Part shown: positions 20,443-28,621 of the stretch, piece by piece | Layout: each line of letters begins with the position of its first letter | Numbering within the stretch: the stretch's first letter is position 1 | Assembly (NCBI RefSeq): GCF_001238275.1 | Contig: NZ_LGTB01000039.1 | Coordinates: 38,581 to 102,580, forward strand | Direction of reading: 5' to 3' | From: Bradyrhizobium viridifuturi | Lineage (GTDB): Bacteria; Pseudomonadota; Alphaproteobacteria; Rhizobiales; Xanthobacteraceae | DNA length: 64,000 bases | Translations under genes and position numbers: made by a program | Notes under the pieces: model-generated | The model's input: only the letters and a program-made list of their open reading frames with translations | Database searches by the model: none | Told to the model about the DNA's origin: nothing

Positions 20443-20477
20443 ACAAAAAGGGGAGGCCGGTCATCCCGCCTCCCCTT
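20443..20477 (-). terminator. Rho-independent terminator after rpmA
   Basis: On the minus strand the stem GGGGAGGC / GCCTCCCC, with a ten-base loop, is followed directly by TTTTTGTTG. It lies 60 bases downstream of the rpmA stop and about 75 bases before the GNAT start. Confidence 0.88.
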
Positions 20478-20537
20478 GGAGCTCTTTGCTGCTCCGCCGG
20501 TTCAACAGGACCCGGCGGACTCATGTGTGTCCACCGT

Positions 20538-20807
20538 CTACTCGGCCGCCTGCGCCATCGGGATAACCGATACGAATGTGCGGCCATTGGCTTTGGCACG
20601 GAACTCGACATGACCCTCGACCTTGGCGAAGAGAGTATGATCGGTGCCCATGCCGACATTAAGGCCGGGGTGCCAGGTGGTGCCGCGCTGACGCGCGATG
20701 ATGTTTCCGGGGATCACGCGCTCGCCGCCGAACGCCTTGATGCCAAGGCGCTTGCCCTTGGAATCACGTCCGTTGCGCGATGAACCGCCTGCTTTTTTAT
20801 GAGCCAT
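20538..20807 (-). CDS. rpmA: 50S ribosomal protein L27 (bL27)
   Basis: 89 residues. The start AHKKAGGSSRNGRDSKGKRL, then GGERVIPGNIIARQRGTTWHPG and VGMGTDHTLFAKVEG, is unmistakable. The N-terminal tail reaches the peptidyl transferase centre. GGAGACGAGCT precedes the ATG. It is cotranscribed with rplU, with a 92-base gap containing a small palindrome TTGATCTCTAGATCAA. Confidence 0.98.
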   Translation of the reverse strand: MAHKKAGGSSRNGRDSKGKRLGIKAFGGERVIPGNIIARQRGTTWHPGLNVGMGTDHTLFAKVEGHVEFRAKANGRTFVSVIPMAQAAE

Positions 20808-20899
20808 AGCTCGTCTCCGACTTCGCTTTGATCTCTAGATCAATTCCTTGACGGAATCATTTCACGTTTTGTCACGCTTCAAATCTGAAAGCGCGACGA

Positions 20900-21376
20900 T
20901 CACTTCTTCTCGCTCTTGGCCGCCGCCTTCTTGGCGGGAGCCTTCTTCGCGGCCGGCGCCTTGGCGGGCGCCTTCTTCTTGGCCGCCTTCGGTGCTGCGT
21001 CCTCGCCATCGGCGGGCGCTGCGACCTTTTCCTTCTTCGGCCGCGGGCCGATGGTCGGCTTGGCGTTATCGGCGAGGATCTCGGTGATGCGAAGCACCGT
21101 GAGTTCGTCGCGATAGCCGCGCTTGCGGCGTGAATTCTTGCGGCGACGCTTCTTGAACGCGATCACCTTGGCGCCGCGCTTGTGCTGCAGCACTTCGGCT
21201 GCAACGGTCGCGCCCGCGACGGTGGGCGTTCCCAGCACCGGCGTGTCACCGCCGAGCACCAGAACTTCGCCTAGCTGCACGATCGTGCCGACGTCGCCGG
21301 CGATCTTGCCAATCTCGAGTACATCATTCGGAACGACACGGTACTGCCGGCCGCCGGTTTTGATGACTGCGAACAT
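20900..21376 (-). CDS. rplU: 50S ribosomal protein L21 (bL21) with basic C-terminal tail
   Basis: Residues 1-100 are a standard bL21 (FAVIKTGGRQYRVVPNDVLE ... KVIAFKKRRRKNSRRKRGYR). About 55 further residues form an Ala/Lys/Pro-rich tail (repeats of APAKKAPAKK type), giving 158 residues against about 103 in E. coli. Such tails occur in related alphaproteobacteria and are probably disordered and RNA-binding. First gene of the rplU-rpmA unit. Confidence 0.97.
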   Translation of the reverse strand: MFAVIKTGGRQYRVVPNDVLEIGKIAGDVGTIVQLGEVLVLGGDTPVLGTPTVAGATVAAEVLQHKRGAKVIAFKKRRRKNSRRKRGYRDELTVLRITEILADNAKPTIGPRPKKEKVAAPADGEDAAPKAAKKKAPAKAPAAKKAPAKKAAAKSEKK

Positions 21377-21494
21377 CGTTTGATTCCTTCGTGTTCGGTT
21401 CCGGCCTCGGACCGATGGTCCGGGTCGGCTTTTTGTTCAGTCGCTATGGGTTAGGTGTTTCGCGCGAAAGGGAATGAATTCCCAAATGGCCCGC

Positions 21495-21528
21495 ACAAAA
21501 ACAATCGGCGCGAGAAATCCCCGCGCCG
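21495..21528 (-). terminator. Rho-independent terminator between the araC-type gene and rplU
   Basis: On the minus strand the stem GGCGCG / CGCGCC encloses a short loop and is followed by GATTGTTTTTGTG. This would stop transcription from the upstream regulator gene before rplU, leaving the remaining 120 bases for the rplU promoter. Confidence 0.7.
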
Positions 21529-21632
21529 GATGGGCGGACTTATAGCCGCAAACGACGGGGAGTCAAGGTAAAGCAGGGCAAAAACCGGCCAAAGATGAAG
21601 GGTTTGGCGCGATTTCGGCCCGGATTGCCGGC

Positions 21633-22582
21633 TCAAGCCGCGGTCTGGGCCGCCGCCCGCGCGTGACGGCGGATGGTCTGCGGCGGCTGTCCCAGCACCC
21701 GCAGGAACGCCCGCCGCATCCGCTCGCGGTCGGCAAAGCCAGTCTCGCCGGCAATTTCGTCCATCGAATGCGGCCGTCACCGATCAGCTCGCGCGCCGCC
21801 TCGACCCGCAGCTGCTCGATCGCCTTGGCCGGGGACTGGCCGGTCTCGGCGCGGAAGGCACGGCTGAACTGGCGCGGGCTGAGCCGCGCGACCTCGGCCA
21901 ATTCCTCCACCGACAGCTCGTTGCGCAGATGCGCCTTGGCGTAATTGAGCGCGTTCTGCACCCGGTCGGATTTCGGCGCGAGCTCGAGCAGCGCCGAGAA
22001 TTGCGACTGTCCGCCGGTGCGGCGGTGGTAGACGACGAGCTTGCGCGCCACCGAGCGCGCGACCTCGACGCCGAGATCATGTTCGATCATCGCCAGCGCC
22101 AGGTCGATCGTCGCGGTCATGCCGGCGGAGGTCCAGATCGGGCCGTCGGTGATGTAGATGCGGTCCTGCTCGACCTTGAGCCTCGGAAACCGGGCCTGCA
22201 ACTCGGCCGCGAATTGCCAGTGCGTGGAGACGCGGCGGCCATCGAGCAGGCCCGCCTCAGCCAGCGAGAAGGCGCCGATGCAGGGCGCGGCGATCCGCTG
22301 CGATGCCGTCACGGCGCGGCGAATGTAGTCGATCAATTTCGGCGACGCCGGATGCAGCTCGTGGCCGGCGCCGATGAACAGCGTGTCGAAGCTGCGCTCG
22401 CCGAAGGCTTCGGTTTCGACATTGAAGCCGGCGGACGACCGCACCGGGCCGCCATTCTCCGACAGCAGCGTCACCTCGTAGAACTGCTCGCCGGCGATCA
22501 GATTGGCAACCTCGAAGGCGGTGATGGCGGTGAAGCCCATCACCTGGAATTCCGGAAAAACGACGAAGCCGATCTCCTGCAT
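21633..22582 (-). pseudogene. GlxA-family AraC regulator with DJ-1/PfpI domain, broken by one missing base
   Basis: Residues 1-170 are a DJ-1/PfpI-like domain (MQEIGFVVFPEFQVMGFTAI, with the nucleophile-elbow equivalent APCIGAFSLAEAGLL); residues 205-300 are the AraC helix-turn-helix pair (LSVEELAEVARLSPRQFSRA). As given, the frame leaves the family after RELIGDGR and runs on without similarity to 21563. One missing base near 21770 restores HSMDEIAGETGFADRERMRR and then AFLRVLGQPPQTIRR, ending at 21633 with 316 residues, the normal length. It is divergent from the SDR gene, which it may control. Confidence 0.88.
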
Positions 22583-22628
22583 GGAACTCTCCAACGGCGA
22601 TAATCGATGTCCTAAAAAGGTGTATATA

Positions 22629-22643
22629 TGACATTTGAGACAT
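22629..22643. promoter_or_regulatory. Direct repeat in the glxA-type/SDR divergent promoter
   Basis: GACAT is repeated with four bases between copies (TGACATTTGAGACAT). It sits between the two divergent start codons at 22582 and 22711, inside the AT-rich part of the gap (TGTATATATG). AraC-type regulators bind direct repeats, so this is a possible operator; the evidence is positional only. Confidence 0.3.
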
Positions 22644-22710
22644 ACAAGGGGCTCTGTAAAACCTGACCTGCGGCCAAAACCGGCCGTCCAGGGTCAAACA
22701 GGAGACCAAC

Positions 22711-23514
22711 ATGACCAAGTCAGCCAAAGGAACGGCGCTCGTGACCGGTGCGTCGTCCGGAATCGGTGCCATCTATGCGGACCGGCTCGCACGGCGTGGC
22801 TACGATCTGATCCTCGTCGCACGCAATCGCGAGCGCCTCGATGGGCTCGCCAAGCGTCTCGCGGCGGAGACAGGCCGATCGATCGAGATCGTTGCCGCCG
22901 ACCTCAGCAAGCGCGCCGACGTTTCGCGGATCGAATCCATTCTGCGCGACAATGCCGGCATCAGCGTGCTGGTGAACAATGCCGGCGTCGGCGCCACCGC
23001 GCCGCTGCTCGCATCCGACGTCGACAAGATGAGCGACATGATCGCGCTCAATGTCGACGCCTTGATGCGCCTGACCTATGCGGCGGTGCCGGGGCTCGTC
23101 GCGCGCGGCGGCGGCACCATCGTCAACATCGCCTCGGTCGTCGGCGTCCAGCCCGAGCTGCTCAACGGCGTCTACGGCGGCAGCAAGGCCTTCGTGCTGG
23201 CGCTGACGCACTCGCTGCAGCACGAGCTGAAGGACAAGAACATCCGGGTCCAGGCCGTGCTGCCCGGCGCCACGGCCACCGAGTTCTGGGACATCGCCGG
23301 TACGCCGGTCGCGCATCTGCCCGGCGAGATCGTGATGAAGGCCGAGGACATGGTCGATGCCGCGCTTGCCGGCCTCGACCAGGGCGAGGTCTTCACCGTG
23401 CCGTCGCTGCCGGAGGCTGCGGATTGGCAGGCCTATGAGGCCGCCCGCCAGAAGCTGATGCCGAACCTGTCGCGCAGCGCGCCCGCGGCGCGCTACGGGG
23501 TGAAGGCTGCCTGA
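22711..23514 (+). CDS. Short-chain dehydrogenase/reductase
   Basis: Classical SDR of 267 residues. The NAD(P)-binding TGASSGIGAIYA is near residue 11, NNAGVG near residue 90, the catalytic serine lies in NIASVVGVQP, and the YxxxK pair is in GVYGGSKAFVLALT. CAGGAG precedes the ATG at good spacing. The substrate is unknown. Its placement opposite a GlxA-type regulator recurs in many proteobacteria and suggests inducible detoxification or catabolism of a carbonyl compound, which is inference. Confidence 0.92.
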   Translation: MTKSAKGTALVTGASSGIGAIYADRLARRGYDLILVARNRERLDGLAKRLAAETGRSIEIVAADLSKRADVSRIESILRDNAGISVLVNNAGVGATAPLLASDVDKMSDMIALNVDALMRLTYAAVPGLVARGGGTIVNIASVVGVQPELLNGVYGGSKAFVLALTHSLQHELKDKNIRVQAVLPGATATEFWDIAGTPVAHLPGEIVMKAEDMVDAALAGLDQGEVFTVPSLPEAADWQAYEAARQKLMPNLSRSAPAARYGVKAA

Positions 23515-23614
23515 GACCTGCGCAATTGCGTCCCGCAGCGGCCAACGCGCGCTGCGGGACGCAACCATTTGAGTTCCTGATTGTTAGTGCTGGGAACCTC
23601 AAGCGGGCAGGCGA

Positions 23615-24769
23615 ATGGCTGAAGACGTTGGACTGACCACGGGCATCGCGCACCACGGCGCCGCGCGGCTGCCTTCCGTCGACATCGACAGCTTCAACAT
23701 CGAGCTGAAGGACGACGAGGGCTTTCTCGGCGATCGCGCCTCCAAGGGCGCGTTCCGCAAGATCTTCGACCGCTGGCGCAAGCCGCTGCGCAAATCCGGC
23801 GAGGACCCGTTCGGCGACGAGCCGTCCGACAAGATCAGCAAGAAGAAGCTCGACGAGATGCTGGTCGGCGATGACACCGAAGCCTCCGCGGTTGTGCACA
23901 GCGCGATCGAGGAGTTTGCCCAGGAGCTCGCCTATGTGACGCGGCGCTTCCTCAACACCAAGGCCTGGGCCAAGACCGAGCGCATCGTGGTCGGCGGCGG
24001 CTTCCGCGACTCCAGGCTCGGCGAGCTCGCGATCGCGCGAACCGACATCATCCTGAAGTCGGAGGATTTCAAGGTCGATTTGGTGCCGATCCGCTTCCAT
24101 CCCGACGATGCCGGGCTGATCGGCACGCTGCATCTGGCGCCATCGTGGATTTTCGAGGCCCATGACGGCATGCTCGCGGTCGACATCGGCGGCACCAATA
24201 TCCGCTGCGGCGTCGTCGAGACGCGCTGGAAGAAAGCGCCGGATCTGTCCAAGGCGACGGTCTGGAAATCGGAGCTGTGGCGTCACGCCGATGACGAGCC
24301 GACGCGCGAGGGCGCGGTGAAGCGGCTGGTGAAGATGCTGAAGGATTTGATCACGGCCGCCGAGAAGGAGAATCTCAAGCTCGCGCCGTTCATCGGCATC
24401 GCCTGTCCCGGCGTCATCAAGGAGGACGGCGGAATCGAGAAGGGCGCGCAGAACCTGCCCGGCAATTGGGAGAGCAGCAAGTTCAACCTGCCGGCGAGCC
24501 TGGTCGAGGCGATCCCGCAGATCGGCGATCATGATACCGCGATCGTGATGCACAATGACGGCGTGGCGCAGGGGCTGGCCGAGGTTCCGTTCATGCAGGA
24601 TGTCACGCGCTGGGGCGTGCTGACCATCGGAACCGGGCTCGGCAATGCCCGCTACACCAATCGCAGGAAAGACAACGGCAAGGGTGAGAAGAAGACCGAG
24701 AAAGACAAGAACGTCGAGGGCGACAACGGTGAGAAAAAGGCCAAGAAAGCCAAGAAGGCCGACGCCTGA
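23615..24769 (+). CDS. ROK-like sugar-kinase-fold protein with permuted motif order
   Basis: 384 residues, unnamed. The motifs are those of ROK kinases but in swapped order. The C-terminal ROK lobe comes first: helix EEFAQELAYVTRRFL, then TERIVVGGGF (residues 121-130) and DAGLIGTLHLA (165-175). The N-terminal lobe follows: phosphate-1 loop LAVDIGGTNIRCGVVE (187-202), GIACPG (261-266), NLPGNW (280-285), catalytic-type HNDG (313-316) and TIGTGLGN (337-344). The protein ends in a Lys/Glu-rich tail (350-384). The ExGH and CxCGxxGCxE zinc motifs of ordinary ROK proteins are absent. This looks like a circular permutation; kinase activity is unproven. It is a single gene, 100 bases after the SDR. 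Confidence 0.75.
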   Translation: MAEDVGLTTGIAHHGAARLPSVDIDSFNIELKDDEGFLGDRASKGAFRKIFDRWRKPLRKSGEDPFGDEPSDKISKKKLDEMLVGDDTEASAVVHSAIEEFAQELAYVTRRFLNTKAWAKTERIVVGGGFRDSRLGELAIARTDIILKSEDFKVDLVPIRFHPDDAGLIGTLHLAPSWIFEAHDGMLAVDIGGTNIRCGVVETRWKKAPDLSKATVWKSELWRHADDEPTREGAVKRLVKMLKDLITAAEKENLKLAPFIGIACPGVIKEDGGIEKGAQNLPGNWESSKFNLPASLVEAIPQIGDHDTAIVMHNDGVAQGLAEVPFMQDVTRWGVLTIGTGLGNARYTNRRKDNGKGEKKTEKDKNVEGDNGEKKAKKAKKADA

Positions 24770-24979
24770 AGATTTCCTCCGTGGTCATACGGCCTGGGAT
24801 CGCGCGGTAAGGTTGATCGGTTAGGTTAAGATCGGCTTCGCATTGCCGATCCAGCGGGCGCCGCTACCGTGGGCCGTGTCGCTCCCGCCGACCGGCGAAG
24901 CCGCACTTCCCGGCCAGCAATACTAAAAAGCGGCACGGGACCGCCAGTTTTTGTCGCGTCCTGGCGGTCCCACCACTTT

Positions 24980-25843
24980 CTACCTCCAATTGATCCGCTC
25001 GAAGAAGCCGGCGATCTCCGCGGCTGCGCGATCGGGGTCCTCGCGATGCGGGAAATGCCCGACATCGGGAAACATCGCGAGATCCAGGTTGGAGAAGGTC
25101 TCGCCCAGCCGGTCGGTCCATGAGTAAGGAAACAGCGGGTCGTGTTCGGCCCAGCGGATGCAGGTCGGCACCGTGATCGGCGGCAGCACGGGCGCTTCCC
25201 CTTGCATCATCTTCACGCGCCCCGCGTGTGAGGCGCGATAATGAGCGAAGCCTCCGGCGAGGTTGCCCGGCTTGAAGAAATTGTCGGCAAAATCCTCGAT
25301 CACGTCGTCGAACGCCGCCTTGCGGTGCGACCAATTGTGCAGGAAATGACCGATGTAGGTGCGGCAGCTCTCCCTGGTAGCGCCGACCAGCGCGGGCGCC
25401 ATCTCCATCTGGTGGAACGACTGATACCAGATGTGATTCAGCCGGTCGGGCGCGGCCATCCGCGGCCCGATGCCGGGATAGACGAAATCGAAGAACATCA
25501 GCCCGGCGATGCGTTCCGGCGCCTTGCGGGCCAACGGCTGCATCACGGCGCCGCCGACGTCGTGGCCGACCACGCCGGCCCTGTCGATGCCGAGGGCGTC
25601 CAGCAGCGCCAGCATGTCGTCGGTATGCTGATCGGGGCCGTAGGGGCCTTGCGGCTTGTCGCTGTCGCCGAAGCCGCGCAGGTCGGGCGCGATCAGGGTG
25701 TAGCGGTCGGCGAGCCGCGCCATGACAGGCTTCCAGGTCAGCCAGAACTCCGGCCAGCCGTGCAGCAGCAATAGCGGCCTGCCGCGGCCGGTCCGCACGA
25801 CGTGGAACGCCGCGCCGTTGGCTCGAATCGTTGCGTGATCCAT
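24980..25843 (-). CDS. Alpha/beta hydrolase, epoxide hydrolase/haloacetate dehalogenase type
   Basis: 287 residues with the full alpha/beta-hydrolase layout. The oxyanion motif HGWPE is near residue 29, the aspartate nucleophile is in VVGHDVGGAV near residue 97, and the catalytic histidine is in DVGHFPHRE near residue 269. An aspartate nucleophile in GHDVG places it with epoxide hydrolases and fluoroacetate/haloacetate dehalogenases rather than esterases. Which of the two cannot be decided from sequence. It is a lone leftward gene; the 210 bases between it and the ROK-like gene hold nothing recognisable. Confidence 0.87.
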   Translation of the reverse strand: MDHATIRANGAAFHVVRTGRGRPLLLLHGWPEFWLTWKPVMARLADRYTLIAPDLRGFGDSDKPQGPYGPDQHTDDMLALLDALGIDRAGVVGHDVGGAVMQPLARKAPERIAGLMFFDFVYPGIGPRMAAPDRLNHIWYQSFHQMEMAPALVGATRESCRTYIGHFLHNWSHRKAAFDDVIEDFADNFFKPGNLAGGFAHYRASHAGRVKMMQGEAPVLPPITVPTCIRWAEHDPLFPYSWTDRLGETFSNLDLAMFPDVGHFPHREDPDRAAAEIAGFFERINWR

Positions 25844-26056
25844 GGTCCGCTCCTGCTGGCTTTGGCCCGCTCGCGCGCCGATCGAGCGCGAGGTGTCCCG
25901 CTAGCGCCTTGTTTCCGCGTACTTTCTCACGTTGGCCCGGTACTTCGGCGGTACGAGGCCGCGGTGGCGGAAATATTATTGCAGCGCCTTGTCTGTCCCG
26001 CCAACCTCGCCTAGAACACGCCCCGACCGCGGGTGGCGCAAATCACCCGGGCCACT

Positions 26057-26146
26057 GGAGAGGTGGCAGAGTGGTTGAATGCACCGCACTCGAAATGCGG
26101 CATAGGTGCAAGCCTATCGGGGGTTCGAATCCCTCCCTCTCCGCCA
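26057..26146 (+). tRNA. tRNA-Ser (anticodon CGA)
   Basis: A 90-base tRNA with an encoded CCA end. The acceptor stem pairs GGAGAGG with the 3' CCTCTCC strand; the anticodon stem CCGCA/TGCGG encloses loop CTCGAAA with CGA at 26091-26093; a class II variable arm follows (TAGGTGCAAGCCTA); and the T-arm carries GGTTCGAATCC. It reads UCG codons. No integrase or attachment-site duplication is visible next to it. Confidence 0.96.
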
Positions 26147-26377
26147 CCCTTAGCCTTGCGGGTTCTGGTGACACGACCAGCCCTGCTGGATCACTCGAAG
26201 CGTCGTGCAGACCCGCCGCTTCCTCAAAATGACATCGATGGATTTGAGCGCGCGCCGTGTGCAGCCGTAGTTGAAAGTGCACGGGCAAGTCGCGTCACTC
26301 GTTGCGGCTGAGAGGCCCGTGTCGCTGCCGGCGCGGCTTTGCGGCGCGTCGTTAACCTTAATTTTTCCTTTCGATTG

Positions 26378-26395
26378 TCGATAAAGTTTTATCGA
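26378..26395. promoter_or_regulatory. Perfect palindrome TCGATAAA-GT-TTTATCGA
   Basis: An 18-base dyad, 8-bp arms around GT, in an AT-rich patch that contrasts with the GC-rich surroundings. The sequence has the form of a dimeric repressor operator. The nearest downstream open frame is the small membrane ORF at 26612. No regulator can be assigned. Confidence 0.4.
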
Positions 26396-26611
26396 TTATC
26401 CTCGCGACAGTTGGGCGGTGTGACGAACCGCACGATGAGAGGCGAGAGCCGAGTAGCTCGACAGCCTCTCTGAAATCGAAGGGTGGGCAGAGCGCAGTGC
26501 CAGCCACCTTTCGGGCTGTCCGGCGGCGGCCGGCGGGGCAAATCAATTTTGAAATGCATTCGATTGCCAGGTTGCGGCGCATATCGCGCCGCATGATGCT
26601 TCACAATTGGG

Positions 26612-26731
26612 ATGTTCCAAATGACGCTCGCGCATTTATTGATCGCGGTCGGTGGCGGCTTTGTGCTGCTGGCAGGCTTCGTCGCATTTGCCCTTTGGCG
26701 AAACGCACTCCATTCGACAGCGCGGATTTAG
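26612..26731 (+). CDS. Possible small single-pass membrane protein
   Basis: A 39-residue open frame, too short for routine calling. The first 30 residues form one strongly hydrophobic helix (LLIAVGGGFVLLAGFVAFAL) followed by a short basic end (WRNALHSTARI). A second in-frame ATG three codons on gives MTLAHLL. There is no good Shine-Dalgarno sequence. Support is only the clean hydrophobic segment and AT-rich upstream DNA, so this is tentative. Confidence 0.35.
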   Translation: MFQMTLAHLLIAVGGGFVLLAGFVAFALWRNALHSTARI

Positions 26732-26996
26732 CAACCGGCGAAATCTGACTCCGGCGGCCTCGCTCATGGGGGTGAGTGAAGCCTGCGGGGATGGCCGCAC
26801 CGCCGCGCGGCCTGACAGCCGAGCACCGCGCCTACACCTGCCCCAAGGCGACGCGTGCTCGGCTGTTCATTATTCAAACAGCCTTCACCGTTCGAAGCAT
26901 TGATCGTGTGAAGGCAACTCGCTTCGACGCTGAGAGCGTCGGCGAGGGAGATCGATCACTGTGTGCCGTAGCGAGGTCCATTGCGCTCCCCGCGCG

Positions 26997-27899
26997 TCAA
27001 TGCGGCCTCGCGGAACGTGCGATCGGTTCCGTCGCATAGGGGATGTTGTGCAGCTTGTCGGGATTGCGGGTCACAAAGATCGCAACGACGCGTTCGTTCT
27101 CGATCTGCAAGGCTGTCGTTTGAACGAGGCCATCCTCGATGGTGATGAAGCCGGGCAAGCCGTTGATGGTTGCGTAGCGGATCAGGCGTGACGGATGCAC
27201 GTCGAACAGGCGGGCGAGCCCCGCGAAACGCTCCATCGCCGCTTCGAGCCCGACCAGCGGTCGAACAGGCGCCGGGACCCGGCCGCCGCCATCGGCATAG
27301 ACCACGACATCTTCGGCGAGCATCGCGCGCAACGCGGCGAGGTCGCCGGTTCGCGTTGCCGCGAAGAAGGCATTGGCGAGCCGCTGGCCTTCTTCATTGC
27401 CGACCACGAACCGGGGCCTAGCATCGTGGATGTGCGCGCGTGCGCGGCTCGCGAGCTTGCGGCAGGTCGCCGCCTCGCGGCCGATCGTCTCGGAGACCGC
27501 ATCGAACTCCATTCCGAACACGTCATGCAGCAGGAAGGCCGCCCGTTCGAGGGGCGACAGGCGTTCCAGTGCGATCATCAGCGGCAGGATCAGATCGTCG
27601 GCGGTCTCTTCCTGCTCGGGATCGAAGAACGGTTCGGGCAGCCACGGTCCGATATAGGCCGCGCGCCGGCGCCGTGCGGATTTCAGTTCGTTAAGGGATA
27701 GCCGGGTGACGATGGTGTAGAGCAGGGCCCTGGGATCGCGCATTTGGTTGCGATCGGCGGCGAGCCAGCGCAGCCAGGCATCGTGAACGACGTCCTCCGC
27801 GTCGGCCACCGAGCCGAGCATCCGATAGGCCAGCCGGATCAGCCGCGGCCGCAAATCGGCGAAGATCTCGGCCGCCGCGGTTTCAGCCGCCTCCTTCAT
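26997..27899 (-). CDS. ECF41-family RNA polymerase sigma factor with SnoaL-like C-terminal domain
   Basis: 300 residues. Sigma region 2 (FADLRPRLIRLAYRMLGSVADAEDVVHDA) and region 4 (LSPLERAAFLLHDVFGMEFDAV) are followed by a C-terminal domain of about 110 residues resembling SnoaL/NTF2 folds. The three ECF41 hallmarks are visible: the linker WLPEP, DGGGR (YADGGGRVPAP), and NPDKL near the end. In characterised ECF41 proteins this extension replaces a separate anti-sigma factor. The start overlaps the stop of the flavodoxin gene by four bases (ATGA), so the two are coupled. Confidence 0.93.
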   Translation of the reverse strand: MKEAAETAAAEIFADLRPRLIRLAYRMLGSVADAEDVVHDAWLRWLAADRNQMRDPRALLYTIVTRLSLNELKSARRRRAAYIGPWLPEPFFDPEQEETADDLILPLMIALERLSPLERAAFLLHDVFGMEFDAVSETIGREAATCRKLASRARAHIHDARPRFVVGNEEGQRLANAFFAATRTGDLAALRAMLAEDVVVYADGGGRVPAPVRPLVGLEAAMERFAGLARLFDVHPSRLIRYATINGLPGFITIEDGLVQTTALQIENERVVAIFVTRNPDKLHNIPYATEPIARSARPH

Positions 27900-28534
27900 G
27901 AGGCCGCCCGCATGGCCGCGGCAGCCGCGTCACGGCCGCGCGCAAACTGAATTGCAGTCTCCGCCACGCGCCGTCCGAGGTGGCGGGCGGTCGCGAGATC
28001 AGATTCGGGCGGCGCGGTGTCGGCACCCTCGTCGGTGTTCGATTGTGCCCCGGCGCCGAGCCAGAACCCCAGTCTGTTCGGATCGGCGTCCGATCCCGAT
28101 GCGGAGTTGTTGCCGGGAGGCAGATCGAGATTGACCCAGTGCATGCCGTGCTGGGCGGCGAACAGTGCAAGCTGGATCAATGTGGAGAGCTTGTCGCCGG
28201 CATGGGCCCCTGAATTGGTGAAGCCTGCCGCGAGCTTGTCCTTCCACCGGTAGCCCTTGGACATCACGGCACTTGAGGTTGCTTCCTGAAAGGCTTTGAA
28301 GGCCGCAGACGCAGCGCCCATGTAGGTCGGCGTGCCGAAGATCAGTGCTTCTGCACCCAGCAGATGATCCCAATTCTGTTCCACGCTCTCGACAGACACC
28401 AATAGGGCCTCCGCGCCATCGACATCCCCGACGCCGGACCTGACGGCCTCCGCCTGGCGCCGGGTGTGGCCGTAGGCGCTATGATAGACGATCGCGATCA
28501 GGGTGCGACCGCCTCCGGTTCCGATAGTGTGCAT
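27896..28534 (-). CDS. Flavodoxin-like NAD(P)H-dependent oxidoreductase
   Basis: 212 residues of the flavodoxin fold (WrbA/FMN reductase type). The FMN phosphate loop is YHSAYGHTRRQAE; LIFGTPTYMGAASAAFKAF and AGFTNSGAHAGDKLSTLIQL contact the flavin and the dimer interface. The C-terminal 20 residues are Ala-rich. It is the first gene of a two-gene unit with the ECF41 sigma factor; these sigma factors are usually paired with an oxidoreductase, epimerase or carboxymuconolactone-decarboxylase-like gene, and their target is typically this partner operon. Confidence 0.87.
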   Translation of the reverse strand: MHTIGTGGGRTLIAIVYHSAYGHTRRQAEAVRSGVGDVDGAEALLVSVESVEQNWDHLLGAEALIFGTPTYMGAASAAFKAFQEATSSAVMSKGYRWKDKLAAGFTNSGAHAGDKLSTLIQLALFAAQHGMHWVNLDLPPGNNSASGSDADPNRLGFWLGAGAQSNTDEGADTAPPESDLATARHLGRRVAETAIQFARGRDAAAAAMRAAS

Positions 28535-28567
28535 GCTGTCCTCTGCTGCTGCTATTGCCGAAGCTAG

Positions 28568-28594
28568 GACAAGGCAGGGCGTCGAAACGTGACA
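28568..28594 (-). promoter_or_regulatory. Candidate ECF41 promoter of the flavodoxin-sigma operon
   Basis: On the minus strand TGTCACG (28588-28594) is followed after exactly 16 bases by TGTC (28568-28571). The published ECF41 target pattern, as I recall it, is TGTCACA, about 16 bases, CGTC; this site differs at one base in each element. It lies 34 bases upstream of the flavodoxin start codon, right for autoregulation. Confidence 0.55.
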
Positions 28595-28621
28595 TGCCCT
28601 CCGAACTTTCTTGACCGCCGC

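Larger units (their letters stand above)
26147..26996. other. 850-base region with no established gene
   Basis: Between the tRNA and the sigma factor gene I find only a perfect palindrome (26378-26395) and one short hydrophobic open frame (26612-26731), listed separately. The remaining open frames look like chance. There is no repeat, mobile element or second RNA gene that I can recognise. Confidence 0.6.

Noticed and set aside
20828..20843. Palindrome TTGATCTCTAGATCAA between rplU and rpmA as an operator
   Set aside because: It is short, imperfect, and inside a ribosomal protein operon; no reason to prefer a regulatory role over chance.
26057..26996. Genomic island at tRNA-Ser
   Set aside because: No integrase, no repeated tRNA 3' end and no mobile genes downstream within the window.
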